From Saprospiraceae bacterium (GTDB lineage: Bacteria > Bacteroidota > Bacteroidia > Chitinophagales > Saprospiraceae): 23,653 nt of DNA. The translations under genes and the position numbers were made by a program. Location: contig JALOMF010000004.1 of assembly GCA_025455635.1 (NCBI GenBank), positions 1 to 23,653 of the forward strand. The letters run 5' to 3'. The notes beneath the pieces were generated by a model. It saw only the letters and a program-made list of their open reading frames with translations, was not told the origin of the DNA and did not search any database. Numbering within the stretch: the stretch's first letter is position 1; the number at the start of each line of letters is the position of its first letter. Below are positions 1 through 8,500 of the stretch, one piece after another.

Positions 1-3000
1 CCGTTGATGGTTTCGCTGAAAACAACCGGCACCACGCCCGTACAGTTGTCGGTAGCCGAGATGTTCGCCGGGGCAGGTGGCACATTGCCGCAGGCCGCCA
101 GGGTGCTGGTCGGCACGTTCGCCATGACCGGGGCAGCATTGTCCACCACGTTTATTTTTTGCTCCGCAATGGCCGAGTTGCCGCAGGCGTCGGTGGCCGT
201 CCAAGTCCGCACGATTTCGCCGAGGCAGCCGCCCGATGCGTTGTTGTTTTGCGCTTCCGCAAACTGGATGCTCACCGCCGAACCAAAGGCATCGGTGGCG
301 GCGAGGGTCATCGGCGTGGGCAGGTTGCCACAGTCCACCGTCAGGTTTTGCGGCTGGCTGCCGAAAACGGGGGCCGTATCGTCCACGAAGGTGGCAGTCG
401 CTTTCAGGTTCGCAGCGGAGGCATTGCCGCAGGCGTCCAGCACGGCGAAGCTCACCGTCCAGCGCTGCTCGCAGCCCAGGTTTTCCACCTCGATATTTTC
501 CACCCGGAAGCTGAGGCCAGCCTGTGCCGTACAGTTGTCGGCAGCGATGCCAGCGAGGCTTGGCATGGCCTGGTTGCCAATGCTCCACGTTTCACCAGCG
601 GCTATCGTTTGGCCTTCGGCAATATTGGCACCTGCGTTTGGCAGGGCATTTTGCGAAGCGTAAAAAATGGCGCTCGGCTCGTCCGCAGTGGCGAAGCTTG
701 GCCCCTCCACGTCCTCCACGGTGAGGGTCTGCGTACGGGTGGCAGCGTTGCCGCACTCGTCGGTGGCCGTCCACGTCCGCACGATTTGGTAGCCGCAGCT
801 CATTTGCAAGGTATCCGCCGTGAATTGCAGGGCAAGGTTGCCCGTGCAGTTGTCCGAGGCGCTGAGTTGCGGCAGCGGCACCAAGCCCAGTTGGCAAGTA
901 GCGCTCACATCGGCCACCGCACCACTGATGACCGGGGCCTGCGTGTCGGTCACGGTGATTTTTTGCTCCGCAATGCTGGTGTTCCCGAAATCATCGAAGG
1001 CCACCCAGCGGCGGGTGAGCAGGTAGCAGCACTGGCCGCCCGTGCGTTCTTCGCTGTATTCCACGGTCGGGTTGTCGTCCCGGTTGTCGGTCACGGTCAC
1101 GTCGTCCACCCCACCAGGCAGGCTGCCGATTGGCCCTTCGATGGTCATGTCGGCAGGCACGTTGGCGATGAGGGGCGCTTGGTTGTCGTCCACTATCAAG
1201 ATGGTCTGCACGGCAATGCCCGTGTTGCCACAATTGTCGGTGGCCGACCAAGTGCGGGTCGTGAGCTGGTTGTCGGCTGGGCCGGTCGTCGTTTGGTTGT
1301 AGCTGATGGGGGTCGAGTTGTCGCAGTTGTCCACCGTGAAAACCGAGGCCAGTGGCGGCAGCGGGCTACCCAATGGCAGCTCCACATTGGCGGGCACGCC
1401 GAAGAATTCGGGCGGCGTGTTGTCAATCACATACACCGTGAAAAACAGGCTGTCGGCATTGCCGCAACAATCGGTAGCCACCCAGCCGCATTGCATCACG
1501 GCATAGTAGCCAGCCGTTGCGCAATCAGCGCCCGTGGCCGACTCGTGGAAGACCACCGCAGCAGCCCCGCAGCAATCGGAAGTGGCCACGGCGCTCGTGT
1601 TCGTCAAGCTCGGCAATGCGTCACATTCCAGGTAAAGCACGTCGCCGTCCTGAACGCCCAACAGTGCAGGCTCCACGATGGTAATGGCAGGCGCATCGGT
1701 GTTTTGCACATTGAAGGTACGGCTGGCAATGCGGGTATTGCCACAGTCGTCGGTGGCCGTCCAAGTGCGCACCACCTGCGTTGCGCAGCCCAACACGCTC
1801 GACTGCACATTGTCAGAAATGGTGACGGTCACGTTGTTGTCGCAGTTGTCGGTGGCGGTCACGTTGTCGCCGGGCAGGTTGTCGCAGTCCACCGTCCCAT
1901 TGTTCGGCAAGCCCACGAAGTTCGGCGCCTCGGTGTCTCGCACCTGGATGTCTTGCGAAGCGGACACCGAATTGCCACAGTCGTCGGTGGCCGTCCAAGT
2001 GCGGGTCAGGATGTAGCAGGAGGCCGTCGGGTCGCCGAGGTAGGCGGTAGTCATCGTCACCTGCACGTTGGCGTCGCAGTTGTCGGTGGCCGTGATGGTC
2101 GGCACAGCGGGCAGTGGCGTTCCGCAATTGATGCTCACGTTGGCCGGAATGGCCGTTGCAAAGCTCGGCGGCACGTTGTCGTTGACCGTGATGGTTTGCA
2201 CCCAGACAGTAGCGTTGTTGCAGTCGTCGGCCACGGCCCATGTGCGGCGGATTTGGAAGCTGCACCCCGCCGGATTACCGATGGTGGAGGTGAAAAACAG
2301 CACGGGGGCGTTCGTGTCGCAGTTGTCGGTAGCGGTGATGGTAGGCACGGGCGGCACCTCGCTCAGACAGGTGTAGCTGGCATTGGCAGGCGTGGCCGAA
2401 AGCACGGGCGCTTGCGTGTCCCGCAGGGTGATGGTTTGCGTAGCAATGGCCGTGTTGCCACAATCATCGGTGGCCGTCCACCGGCGGGTAATCACCCGGC
2501 AGGCAGTGGTCAGGTTGGTGTTTTCGGTGAAAACAACCGGGATGTTTCCATCGCACAAATCGGAGGCCGTGACCGCAGGGGGCGCAGGCACGGGCGAGGC
2601 ACAGTCCAAGGTCAAATCAGCTGGCACGCCGGACAGCAGTGGCGCTGTATTGTCGGTCACGGTGACGACCTGCGTGGCGGTGGCCACATTGCCGCAGTCG
2701 TCGGTGGCCCGCCAAGTACGGCTTATCGAGAAGCAGCCCGTCGTGTGGTTGCCGTTGATGGTTTCGGAGAAAACAACTGGAACACTGCTGTCGCAATTAT
2801 CGGTGGCTGTGACAGCGGCAGCACTGGGCACCACGGTCGAGCAGTCGTAGCTTTGGTCGGCAGGTACACCGTTCAGCACGGGCGGCGTGGTGTCAGAGAA
2901 AACGAGGGTCTGCGAACGTTGCACGTTGTTGCCGCAGTTGTCGGTGGCCCGCCAAGTGCGCACGATGGAGTAGCAGCCCGTGCTGGGGTCGCCCGTCGTG

Positions 3001-3872
3001 CTTTGCGAAGGCACGACTGGCACGTCGTTGTCGCAGGCGTCGGTCGCAGTGACCACGGGTGCAGGCGGCACCGGCACCGAGCAGTCGAGCATGGCATTCG
3101 CTGGTACGCCAATCAAGGTCGGCGAGGTGTCGTCGTCCACGGTGATGGTTTGCGAAGCGGAAGCCATGTTGCCGCAGGCGTCCTCCACCGTCCACGTGCG
3201 GACGATGGTCGTCACGCAGCCGCTGCCATCGGCTACCGAAACGTCGGCAACGGTCACGGTGAGGCCCGTTGTGCAGTTGTCGGTGGCAGTGAGGGTCGCA
3301 GCCGGAGGCACGGCATTGCAGTTCACGGTGATGTCGGGGGGTGCTGGCGAAAGCACGGGCGGCAGGTTGTCGGTGATGATGACGGTGAAATAGAGGCTGT
3401 CCACGTTGCCACAGGCATCGGTAGAGGTCCAGCCACAGTAGCGGCTTTGGAAGAAGCCGTCGGTGGGGCAGCTGCCGTTGGTGATGTTTTCGGTGAAATT
3501 GACCGTTGGCACACTGCAATTATCGAAGGAACCAAAGCCCAGCGAATCGAGCGAGGGGATTTGCGAGCAGTCGGCGTACAAGGTGTCGCCGTGCAGGATG
3601 GCCCCGAAGAAGGGGTGGCTGGCGTTCATGGTCGGTGCCTCGTTGTCGTCCACGGTGACGGTCTGCGTGAAGCTGGCCGTGTTGCCGATGGCGTTCCTAG
3701 CCGTCCAAGTTGTACGACGGATAAAACCGCAGGTAATCGGCGTGATGACCGTATTGCTGGTGATGATGAGGTTGGGGTCGCAAACATCACCGAACACGGG
3801 CAGTTCAAATGGCAGCGGGGCGCAGGCCACGGTGCTGTCGGTGAAAGGGGAATTGACGAGGAACGGCGTCGA
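1..3872 (-). repeat. Array of about 16 HYR-like repeats
   Basis: From residue 1420 to the edge the 8129 gene encodes about 16 consecutive units of roughly 75-90 residues. The usual unit reads VPADxTxDC, VPxxPxVTATDNCD, a GC-x-x-x-x-RTWTATDDCGN block, and a closing TxTVxDxxAPV. The unit at the left edge is cut. Four Cys per unit are regularly placed. Stretches encoding TATDDCGN and the DC strand are similar enough at DNA level to invite slippage or recombination. HYR domains are immunoglobulin-like and associated with adhesion. Confidence 0.85.
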
Positions 3873-6800
3873 ACTGCCCACGGTCACGGCGATGGTGTCG
3901 GAGTCGGTGCAGCCGAAGCCGTCGTTGAAATTGATGATGTAGCTCGTGTTTGCCGAAGGCGAAGCAATTGGGTTGACGATGTTCGCATTGGTCAGGCCAG
4001 CAACGGGCGTCCAAGTGAAATTGCCCGTGCCATGCGACAGGCCAGCGTCGAGGTGCGAGGTATCGGCGGCGAAGCAGTGCGCACGGTCGGGGCCTGCATT
4101 CACCGTGGGGCATTCGTAGAGGGTGATGGCCAAGGTTGTGTCACATTCGCCCCAAGCCAAGGTCGTGCAATTGGAGAGGCCGCTTGGGTCAATGTTCCCG
4201 GTGGAAACAAAGCGGAAGCCCGCCACGGGAGCGAAACCGACCTGGTAGTTGCCGGGCTGCAAACCATCGAAACGGTAACGGCCAGCGCCGTCGGTGGTCG
4301 TGTTGGCGATGGGCGTGGTGGGGTCGGCGCAGTCGTAGAGGTTGACCGTCACGCCGGGCAGCGGCAGGTCGGCGGCATCGAACTGGTCGTTGAAATTGGC
4401 ATCCTCGCTCACCACCGAGCCGATGTAGGTGCAGGCCAGCGGCAGGTTGTTGAAATAAACCACGGGGTCGCCCGCCTCGATGTCGAAGGAGAGGTAGTAG
4501 GGGTTGCTGGCGCAATTGACGCTCGAAAGCTGGCCAGCACTCACGGTGTCCAAGCCCAGCACGTAGGGGTCGGGCATTCCCGTGATGTCAATCGGGCCGG
4601 GTTGCGGAGCGCAATCGCCGCTGATGGGGTAACCGTTGGGGTGATTGTAGCTGATGGTGTAAATGCCGGGCGTACCGTTCGTGTAAAACTCGTAGTAGCC
4701 GCTGGAGCCGTCGTGGATGATGTTCACCTGCGAGTTCGGGATGCCGTTCGGGCCAGTGACGGAGATGGTGCCCCCTGTGATGATTCGGCCCGTTTTGTCA
4801 CAATAAACCCAGCCCGTAGGGTCGTGTGGTATTAGCTCAATGGCCGTGGCGCTGAGGTCGTCCTCGTTGGGGTTTCCGTTGTCGGGTGTGGAGTCGAGGT
4901 CGAGCACGGCATTGCCAAAGGCGTCTTCCACCCCGATGATTTCGGCCCGGTTCACCATGGTCTGGCCGGAGGCGCCGTACTGTACCAGCAGCCGGATGGG
5001 CACGGTAACGGACTGGCCCGCCTGCACTGGCCCGGCGATAAAGTAACTGGCGGAGTCGGCAGCGTGGAGCGTCCATCCGGGGTTGTTTTGCACAAAAACC
5101 AGCCCTGCGGGAATATGGTCCACCACGATAATGTCCTGCACGGCGGTGTTGCCTTGGTTGGTAACGGTGATGTCGTAGGAAACCAAGTCGTTGATGTCCA
5201 CCGTGTCGGTCTGGCCGGGGGACAAGCTCTTGGTCAACGATAGGTCGTAGATGGCTTTGTAAATGCCGAAGTCGAGGCTCGTGTTGGTCTGGCCGGGGCT
5301 GAGGGTGAAGGTGGCTGTTTTGCCATCGGCAGTGGCATCGCTGTCAATGAGGTCGTTGCCTTGGTTTTGCGGCGAAGCCAAAAAGCCAGGTGGCAAAGCG
5401 GCCATGTCGAGTTGGAGGTAGTAGTTGCCCGGCACGAGGTTTTCAAAACCATAGAAGCCATCGGCATTTGTGGTGTCAGCCAGCACGAGGGCGTCGTCTC
5501 CCCCACCCTGCTGTCCGTCGTTGCCGAGGTTGTAAAGTTTCACGATGACACCTGCCACACCGCTTTCTGAAAAGTCCTGCAGGCCGTCGTGGTCGAGGTC
5601 GTTCCAGACGAAATTGCCGATGCCGGAAAGCAGCGGTTTCAAGCCAAAATCAAGCGAATTATTGGCATCGCCGGGCAAGAGGGTGACGACCGGACTGAGG
5701 CCCTGTGCGTTGAAGTCGCTGTCAGTGGCATCGTTGCCTTGGTTTTGGCTGGTGGGCAGGTAATTTGACGGCAGCGTTTGCAGGTCAAGCTGCAAATAGT
5801 AATTGTTGGGGACGATGTTTGTGAAACTGTAAAAACCGTCGGAATTGGTGGTTTCAAAGTCAATTTGGTTGTCATCGCCACCGCCGATTGCGCCGTTTGT
5901 GCCGAGGTCAAAAAGCCTGATTTTGACGCCCTGCACACCCGGCTCGCCCAAGTCCTGCTGCCCGTCGAGGTCGTTGTCGTACCAGACGAAATCGCCCAAG
6001 CTCGAAAGGTTCAACGGCAGGTAGAGGCCAAAATCAAGGGTATTGTTCACATCGCCGCCAGTGGGTTCTTCGCCGAGGCTGAGTAGCATGACGTCGCTGG
6101 TGATTTCAGCGCCGAGCTGTGTGCCGTCGTCCTTGCCGTCCACGTCGAGGTTGGCACCAGCGGCAGGCTCGTAGGCTCCAGCGCCGTCCATGTCAAAAAC
6201 GCCGTCGCCAGTGGAGGAAACGAAGCCAACCGGTATGCCCGTACCACTCAATTTCACGAAATAGTATCCATCCAGTAAACCCATGAAAAAATACTCGCCC
6301 TGCGCATTGGTGGTGGTAGTGGCCACGAACTGGTCGTCGGAGGTGTTGGCAGCGAAATCGGGGCCTGCCTTGTAGAGCTTTACCTCCACGCCTTCGATGC
6401 CAGCGTCATTGTTGTTAAAAAGGCCATCGTTGTTTTTATCCTCAAAAACAAGGTTGCCGAGGGTCACGCTGGGAATGCTGACGATGATGGCTGCGCCGTC
6501 GTGGTCGTCCTCGTCGGTCAGTGGGTTGCTGGAGCCGGGCAGGCCAGTGCCGTTGCCGGTGATGATGTTGTCGGCAGGGCCGTTCGGCTGCCCACCGGGG
6601 TCGTCGAAGAGGAAGGCATTTGGCTTTGAGTCCACGTCAATGGGCAGGTCAAAAGTGTTGGGGTCGTTGTCGTCGGCAGCGGTGATTTCAGCGTAGTTGT
6701 TGAGGGTGGTGAGCGGCGAGTTGGCGCTGACCGTCAGCCTGATGTTTCTGGAAACGGAAGCACCTGCGGGCAGTGACGAGATGAACCAGGTCGGCCCAGA

Positions 6801-8129
6801 GCCGAAATTCACCCAGCCGGGGTTGTTGCCAGCGGTGAAGTTCAAATTGGTGGGCAGGTAGTCAATGACCAAGACATTCGTGGCCCCAATGCCGCCTTGG
6901 TTGAACACCGTGATGGTAAAGGTGACGGTGGAGCCGGGTGCGACCGTGCCGGGCTGCCCATTTGCCAAGGTTTTGCGAAGCGCCAAGTCAAAAGCTTGCG
7001 GCTGTGTGATGGTGTAACTGGCTGTTTTTGAGCAGTTGTGGGCATCGGTGACGGTGACGGTGTAGGTGCCCGCCGTGAGGGCCGCAAGGTCTTGGGGGTC
7101 GTTGTTGTCGCCTGTTCCGTCATTGCTCCAATCGTAGGTGTAGGGCGGTGTGCTGCCCGTTGCCGTGAGGTCAATCCAGCCGTCGTTGGCGCCAATGGCG
7201 GAGGCGTTGCCCACGTTTGCCGAAAGGAAAATATCGGATGGCTCAGTGACTTGGTAGGTGGCTTGGCCCGTGCAGCCGCCCGCATCGGTGGCGGTGACGG
7301 AATAGCTGCCGGGGGTCAAATTGTGCAAATCTTGGTCATCGTCGTTGTCACCTGTGCCGTCGTTGCTCCAGTCGTAAAGGTACGGCGCTTGCCCGCCAAA
7401 AACGGAGAGGTTGATTTTGCCGTCGTTTGAACCAAAACAATTGGAGCTGGCAATGGCGACGTTGAGGTCGAGGCCGCAAGCAGGCGCTTCAATGGTGAAA
7501 CTGGCGCTGTTGGTGCAGCTATTTGCATCGGTGACAGTGACGGAATAGGTGCCTGCGCCCAACGAATTGGGGTCTTCGGGGTCGCCGCTGCTGGGGCCGT
7601 TGTAGCTCCAATCGTAGCTGTAGGGCAATGTACCGCCCACTATGTTCAGGTCAATGGCACCATCGCCAGCATTGGGGGTGCTGAGGTCGGTTACGGCGCC
7701 ACTGATGTCAATGGCACTTGGCTCGAAGATGTCGAAAGAGGCGAACCCCAGGCAGCCATTGTTGTCGGTGACGGTAACGGAATAGGTGCCAACGGGGAGG
7801 TCCTGCAAGTCTTGCAGGTCGTCGTTGTCGCCCGTGCCGTCATTGTCCCAATCAATGGTGAAAGGTGCCTCGCCGACGAGGATGGTCATGTCGAGAATGC
7901 CGTCGTTTGCGCCAGCGCAAGAAGCGTCGAATGCGTCAATGACCAGCTCCACATCGCAGGCAGGCGGTGTTTGCGCTTCGCAAATTGGCAGCCGGTGCGT
8001 GGCCAGCTTGTGCCATGCTTTTTTTGCAAAATCGGCATTGGAGGCTACAGGAATCGCAAGGGCAAGCGCCAAAACGGCGGAGTAGCGGATGCAGGAGCTG
8101 AACAAATTTTGGGCAATTCTGATTTTCAT
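1..8129 (-). CDS. Giant secreted SprB/SdrD/HYR-repeat adhesin, C-terminus cut by window edge
   Basis: The frame opens at ATG 8129 and stays open to base 1, giving 2709 codons and no stop, so the gene is 3'-partial. Residues 1-32 form a signal peptide (MKIRIAQ, then a hydrophobic AVLALALAIPVAS core, likely cleavage after SNA). Residues 58-378 are four SprB-like repeats (GxYSVTVTD, NxCT). A DUF11 domain follows at about 381-495. Three SdrD-B-like domains lie at 555-951 (GxFVWxDxDxDGxQD, ending LDFG). A second DUF11 is at about 960-1090, a fourth SdrD-B-like domain at 1234-1312 and a PKD-like unit at 1339-1412. About 16 HYR-like units (ATDDCGN, DxxAPV) fill 1420 onward. No enzyme motif is seen. 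The family role is surface fibres, adhesion or gliding, so adhesion is inferred. Regular Cys in the HYR units suggests extracellular disulfides. Exact function and C-terminal anchor are unknown. Confidence 0.95.
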   Translation of the reverse strand, partial: MKIRIAQNLFSSCIRYSAVLALALAIPVASNADFAKKAWHKLATHRLPICEAQTPPACDVELVIDAFDASCAGANDGILDMTILVGEAPFTIDWDNDGTGDNDDLQDLQDLPVGTYSVTVTDNNGCLGFASFDIFEPSAIDISGAVTDLSTPNAGDGAIDLNIVGGTLPYSYDWSYNGPSSGDPEDPNSLGAGTYSVTVTDANSCTNSASFTIEAPACGLDLNVAIASSNCFGSNDGKINLSVFGGQAPYLYDWSNDGTGDNDDDQDLHNLTPGSYSVTATDAGGCTGQATYQVTEPSDIFLSANVGNASAIGANDGWIDLTATGSTPPYTYDWSNDGTGDNNDPQDLAALTAGTYTVTVTDAHNCSKTASYTITQPQAFDLALRKTLANGQPGTVAPGSTVTFTITVFNQGGIGATNVLVIDYLPTNLNFTAGNNPGWVNFGSGPTWFISSLPAGASVSRNIRLTVSANSPLTTLNNYAEITAADDNDPNTFDLPIDVDSKPNAFLFDDPGGQPNGPADNIITGNGTGLPGSSNPLTDEDDHDGAAIIVSIPSVTLGNLVFEDKNNDGLFNNNDAGIEGVEVKLYKAGPDFAANTSDDQFVATTTTNAQGEYFFMGLLDGYYFVKLSGTGIPVGFVSSTGDGVFDMDGAGAYEPAAGANLDVDGKDDGTQLGAEITSDVMLLSLGEEPTGGDVNNTLDFGLYLPLNLSSLGDFVWYDNDLDGQQDLGEPGVQGVKIRLFDLGTNGAIGGGDDNQIDFETTNSDGFYSFTNIVPNNYYLQLDLQTLPSNYLPTSQNQGNDATDSDFNAQGLSPVVTLLPGDANNSLDFGLKPLLSGIGNFVWNDLDHDGLQDFSESGVAGVIVKLYNLGNDGQQGGGDDALVLADTTNADGFYGFENLVPGNYYLQLDMAALPPGFLASPQNQGNDLIDSDATADGKTATFTLSPGQTNTSLDFGIYKAIYDLSLTKSLSPGQTDTVDINDLVSYDITVTNQGNTAVQDIIVVDHIPAGLVFVQNNPGWTLHAADSASYFIAGPVQAGQSVTVPIRLLVQYGASGQTMVNRAEIIGVEDAFGNAVLDLDSTPDNGNPNEDDLSATAIELIPHDPTGWVYCDKTGRIITGGTISVTGPNGIPNSQVNIIHDGSSGYYEFYTNGTPGIYTISYNHPNGYPISGDCAPQPGPIDITGMPDPYVLGLDTVSAGQLSSVNCASNPYYLSFDIEAGDPVVYFNNLPLACTYIGSVVSEDANFNDQFDAADLPLPGVTVNLYDCADPTTPIANTTTDGAGRYRFDGLQPGNYQVGFAPVAGFRFVSTGNIDPSGLSNCTTLAWGECDTTLAITLYECPTVNAGPDRAHCFAADTSHLDAGLSHGTGNFTWTPVAGLTNANIVNPIASPSANTSYIINFNDGFGCTDSDTIAVTVGSSTPFLVNSPFTDSTVACAPLPFELPVFGDVCDPNLIITSNTVITPITCGFIRRTTWTARNAIGNTASFTQTVTVDDNEAPTMNASHPFFGAILHGDTLYADCSQIPSLDSLGFGSFDNCSVPTVNFTENITNGSCPTDGFFQSRYCGWTSTDACGNVDSLYFTVIITDNLPPVLSPAPPDITVNCNAVPPAATLTATDNCTTGLTVTVADVSVADGSGCVTTIVRTWTVEDACGNMASASQTITVDDDTSPTLIGVPANAMLDCSVPVPPAPVVTATDACDNDVPVVPSQSTTGDPSTGCYSIVRTWRATDNCGNNVQRSQTLVFSDTTPPVLNGVPADQSYDCSTVVPSAAAVTATDNCDSSVPVVFSETINGNHTTGCFSISRTWRATDDCGNVATATQVVTVTDNTAPLLSGVPADLTLDCASPVPAPPAVTASDLCDGNIPVVFTENTNLTTACRVITRRWTATDDCGNTAIATQTITLRDTQAPVLSATPANASYTCLSEVPPVPTITATDNCDTNAPVLFFTSTIGNPAGCSFQIRRTWAVADDCNNATVWVQTITVNDNVPPSFATAIPANVSINCGTPLPAVPTITATDNCDANVQVTMTTAYLGDPTASCYILTRTWTATDDCGNSVSASQDIQVRDTEAPNFVGLPNNGTVDCDNLPGDNVTATDNCDNNVTVTISDNVQSSVLGCATQVVRTWTATDDCGNTRIASRTFNVQNTDAPAITIVEPALLGVQDGDVLYLECDALPSLTNTSAVATSDCCGAAAVVFHESATGADCATAGYYAVMQCGWVATDCCGNADSLFFTVYVIDNTPPEFFGVPANVELPLGSPLPPLASVFTVDNCDNSTPISYNQTTTGPADNQLTTRTWSATDNCGNTGIAVQTILIVDDNQAPLIANVPADMTIEGPIGSLPGGVDDVTVTDNRDDNPTVEYSEERTGGQCCYLLTRRWVAFDDFGNTSIAEQKITVTDTQAPVISGAVADVSATCQLGLVPLPQLSASDNCTGNLALQFTADTLQMSCGYQIVRTWTATDECGNAATRTQTLTVEDVEGPSFATADEPSAIFYASQNALPNAGANIAEGQTIAAGETWSIGNQAMPSLAGIAADNCTAQAGLSFRVENIEVENLGCEQRWTVSFAVLDACGNASAANLKATATFVDDTAPVFGSQPQNLTVDCGNLPTPMTLAATDAFGSAVSIQFAEAQNNNASGGCLGEIVRTWTATDACGNSAIAEQKINVVDNAAPVMANVPTSTLAACGNVPPAPANISATDNCTGVVPVVFSETIN
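5277..6467 (-). repeat. Three SdrD B-like repeats
   Basis: Residues 555-951 of the 8129 gene carry three units of about 125 residues. Each opens with GxFVWxDxDxDGxQD or the related GNLVFEDKNNDG, has a GVxVKLY strand, a TTNxxGxYxFxNLxPGxYY block, and closes on N-x-S/T-LDFG. They are typical SdrD-B/Cna-B-like spacer domains that bind calcium in the Staphylococcus prototypes. A fourth, separate copy is at about 4194-4430 (residues 1234-1312). They probably act as rigid stalk segments. Confidence 0.8.
6996..7958 (-). repeat. Four SprB-like repeats
   Basis: Protein residues 58-378 of the 8129 gene carry four units of about 80 residues. Each has a GANDG/GxNDG-like opening, a central PYxYDWSNDGTGDNDD segment and a GTYSVTVTDxxxC ending. 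The first, third and fourth are closest to one another; the second lacks the DGTGDNDD block and has YNGPSSGDPED instead. SprB repeats are known from the Flavobacterium gliding adhesin and many other Bacteroidota surface proteins. The Asp-rich loop looks suited to calcium, which is inference. Confidence 0.8.
8033..8129 (-). other. Signal peptide of the 8129 gene
   Basis: The first 32 residues have a short basic start (Lys2, Arg4, Arg15), a hydrophobic stretch from about residue 17 to 29 and an S-N-A ending that suits signal peptidase I. There is no lipobox cysteine at the cleavage site; Cys13 lies inside the n/h-region boundary and is not in a lipobox context. This supports Sec export of the whole repeat fibre and supports ATG 8129 as the true start. 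Confidence 0.8.
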
Positions 8130-8149
8130 GTCGTTTTAAAAATTTCGTC

Positions 8150-8183
8150 CCTGAGCGGCAGGCATACGGATACGCCGCTCAGG
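8150..8183 (-). promoter_or_regulatory. Hairpin in the leader of the 8129 gene
   Basis: A perfect 10-bp inverted repeat (8150-8159 and 8174-8183, stem CCTGAGCGGC) encloses a 14-base loop. In the minus-strand transcript it lies 20 bases before the ATG at 8129, and the intervening sequence is A/T-rich (GAAATTTTTAAAA). It could modulate translation or mRNA stability. The A/T-rich stretch is too weak and too interrupted to call a terminator confidently. No Shine-Dalgarno sequence is evident, which is normal for Bacteroidota. Confidence 0.5.
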
Positions 8184-8437
8184 AGCCATGCAAGCAAGGT
8201 TCGAAAGGAATTTTGCAGACCAGAAGCCATCTTAGGCGGGGGGAAATACAGCGGCTTCCAGACAGGATGTTTGGTGCTTGTTTCTTACAGGATGAATCTA
8301 GCGTAATGGATAGTGCTTGCTTGAATGCAACTAGGTCGCCGGGGTATCCGGCATGGGACGAGCTGGGGGGAAGGGATTTCGACTTGGAAATCGGGGTAAC
8401 TACACGGATTGGCCAAAAACCATTCCAAATGGCTTGC
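8184..8437. other. Gene-free gap upstream of the 8129 gene
   Basis: Between the terminator and the leader hairpin there is no credible gene, RNA gene or mobile-element end. The promoter of the 8129 gene should be here, but no exact TAnnTTTG box is visible on the minus strand. The short plus-strand open frames in this stretch have no recognisable content. Confidence 0.5.
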
Positions 8438-8477
8438 TAAAAAAGAAAAGGCGAGCCGCACTCATGCACGGCTCGCC
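8438..8477 (-). terminator. Intrinsic terminator of the complete gene
   Basis: On the minus strand a perfect 9-bp GC-rich stem (8469-8477 pairing with 8450-8458, 10-base loop) is followed at once by TTTTCTTTTTT. It lies 23 bases after the TAA at 8501-8503. This is a textbook Rho-independent terminator, and it argues that the downstream gene starting at 8129 is transcribed separately. Confidence 0.88.
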
Positions 8478-8500
8478 CTTAACAATGTTTTGCGATAAAT

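Noticed and set aside
1..3872. CRISPR array or non-coding tandem repeat
   Set aside because: The repeats are about 240-270 bases, diverged, in frame and translate to HYR units; there are no short identical repeats with unique spacers.
159..4835. 1558-codon plus-strand open frame as a gene
   Set aside because: It is the mirror of clear SdrD/HYR coding DNA, has no recognisable domain, no signal peptide and a strongly skewed His/Arg/Val/Gly composition.
1..8129. Frameshifted or degraded gene in the left third
   Set aside because: Many short minus-strand frames there are out of phase; the phase of ATG 8129 has no stop at all and carries continuous domains.
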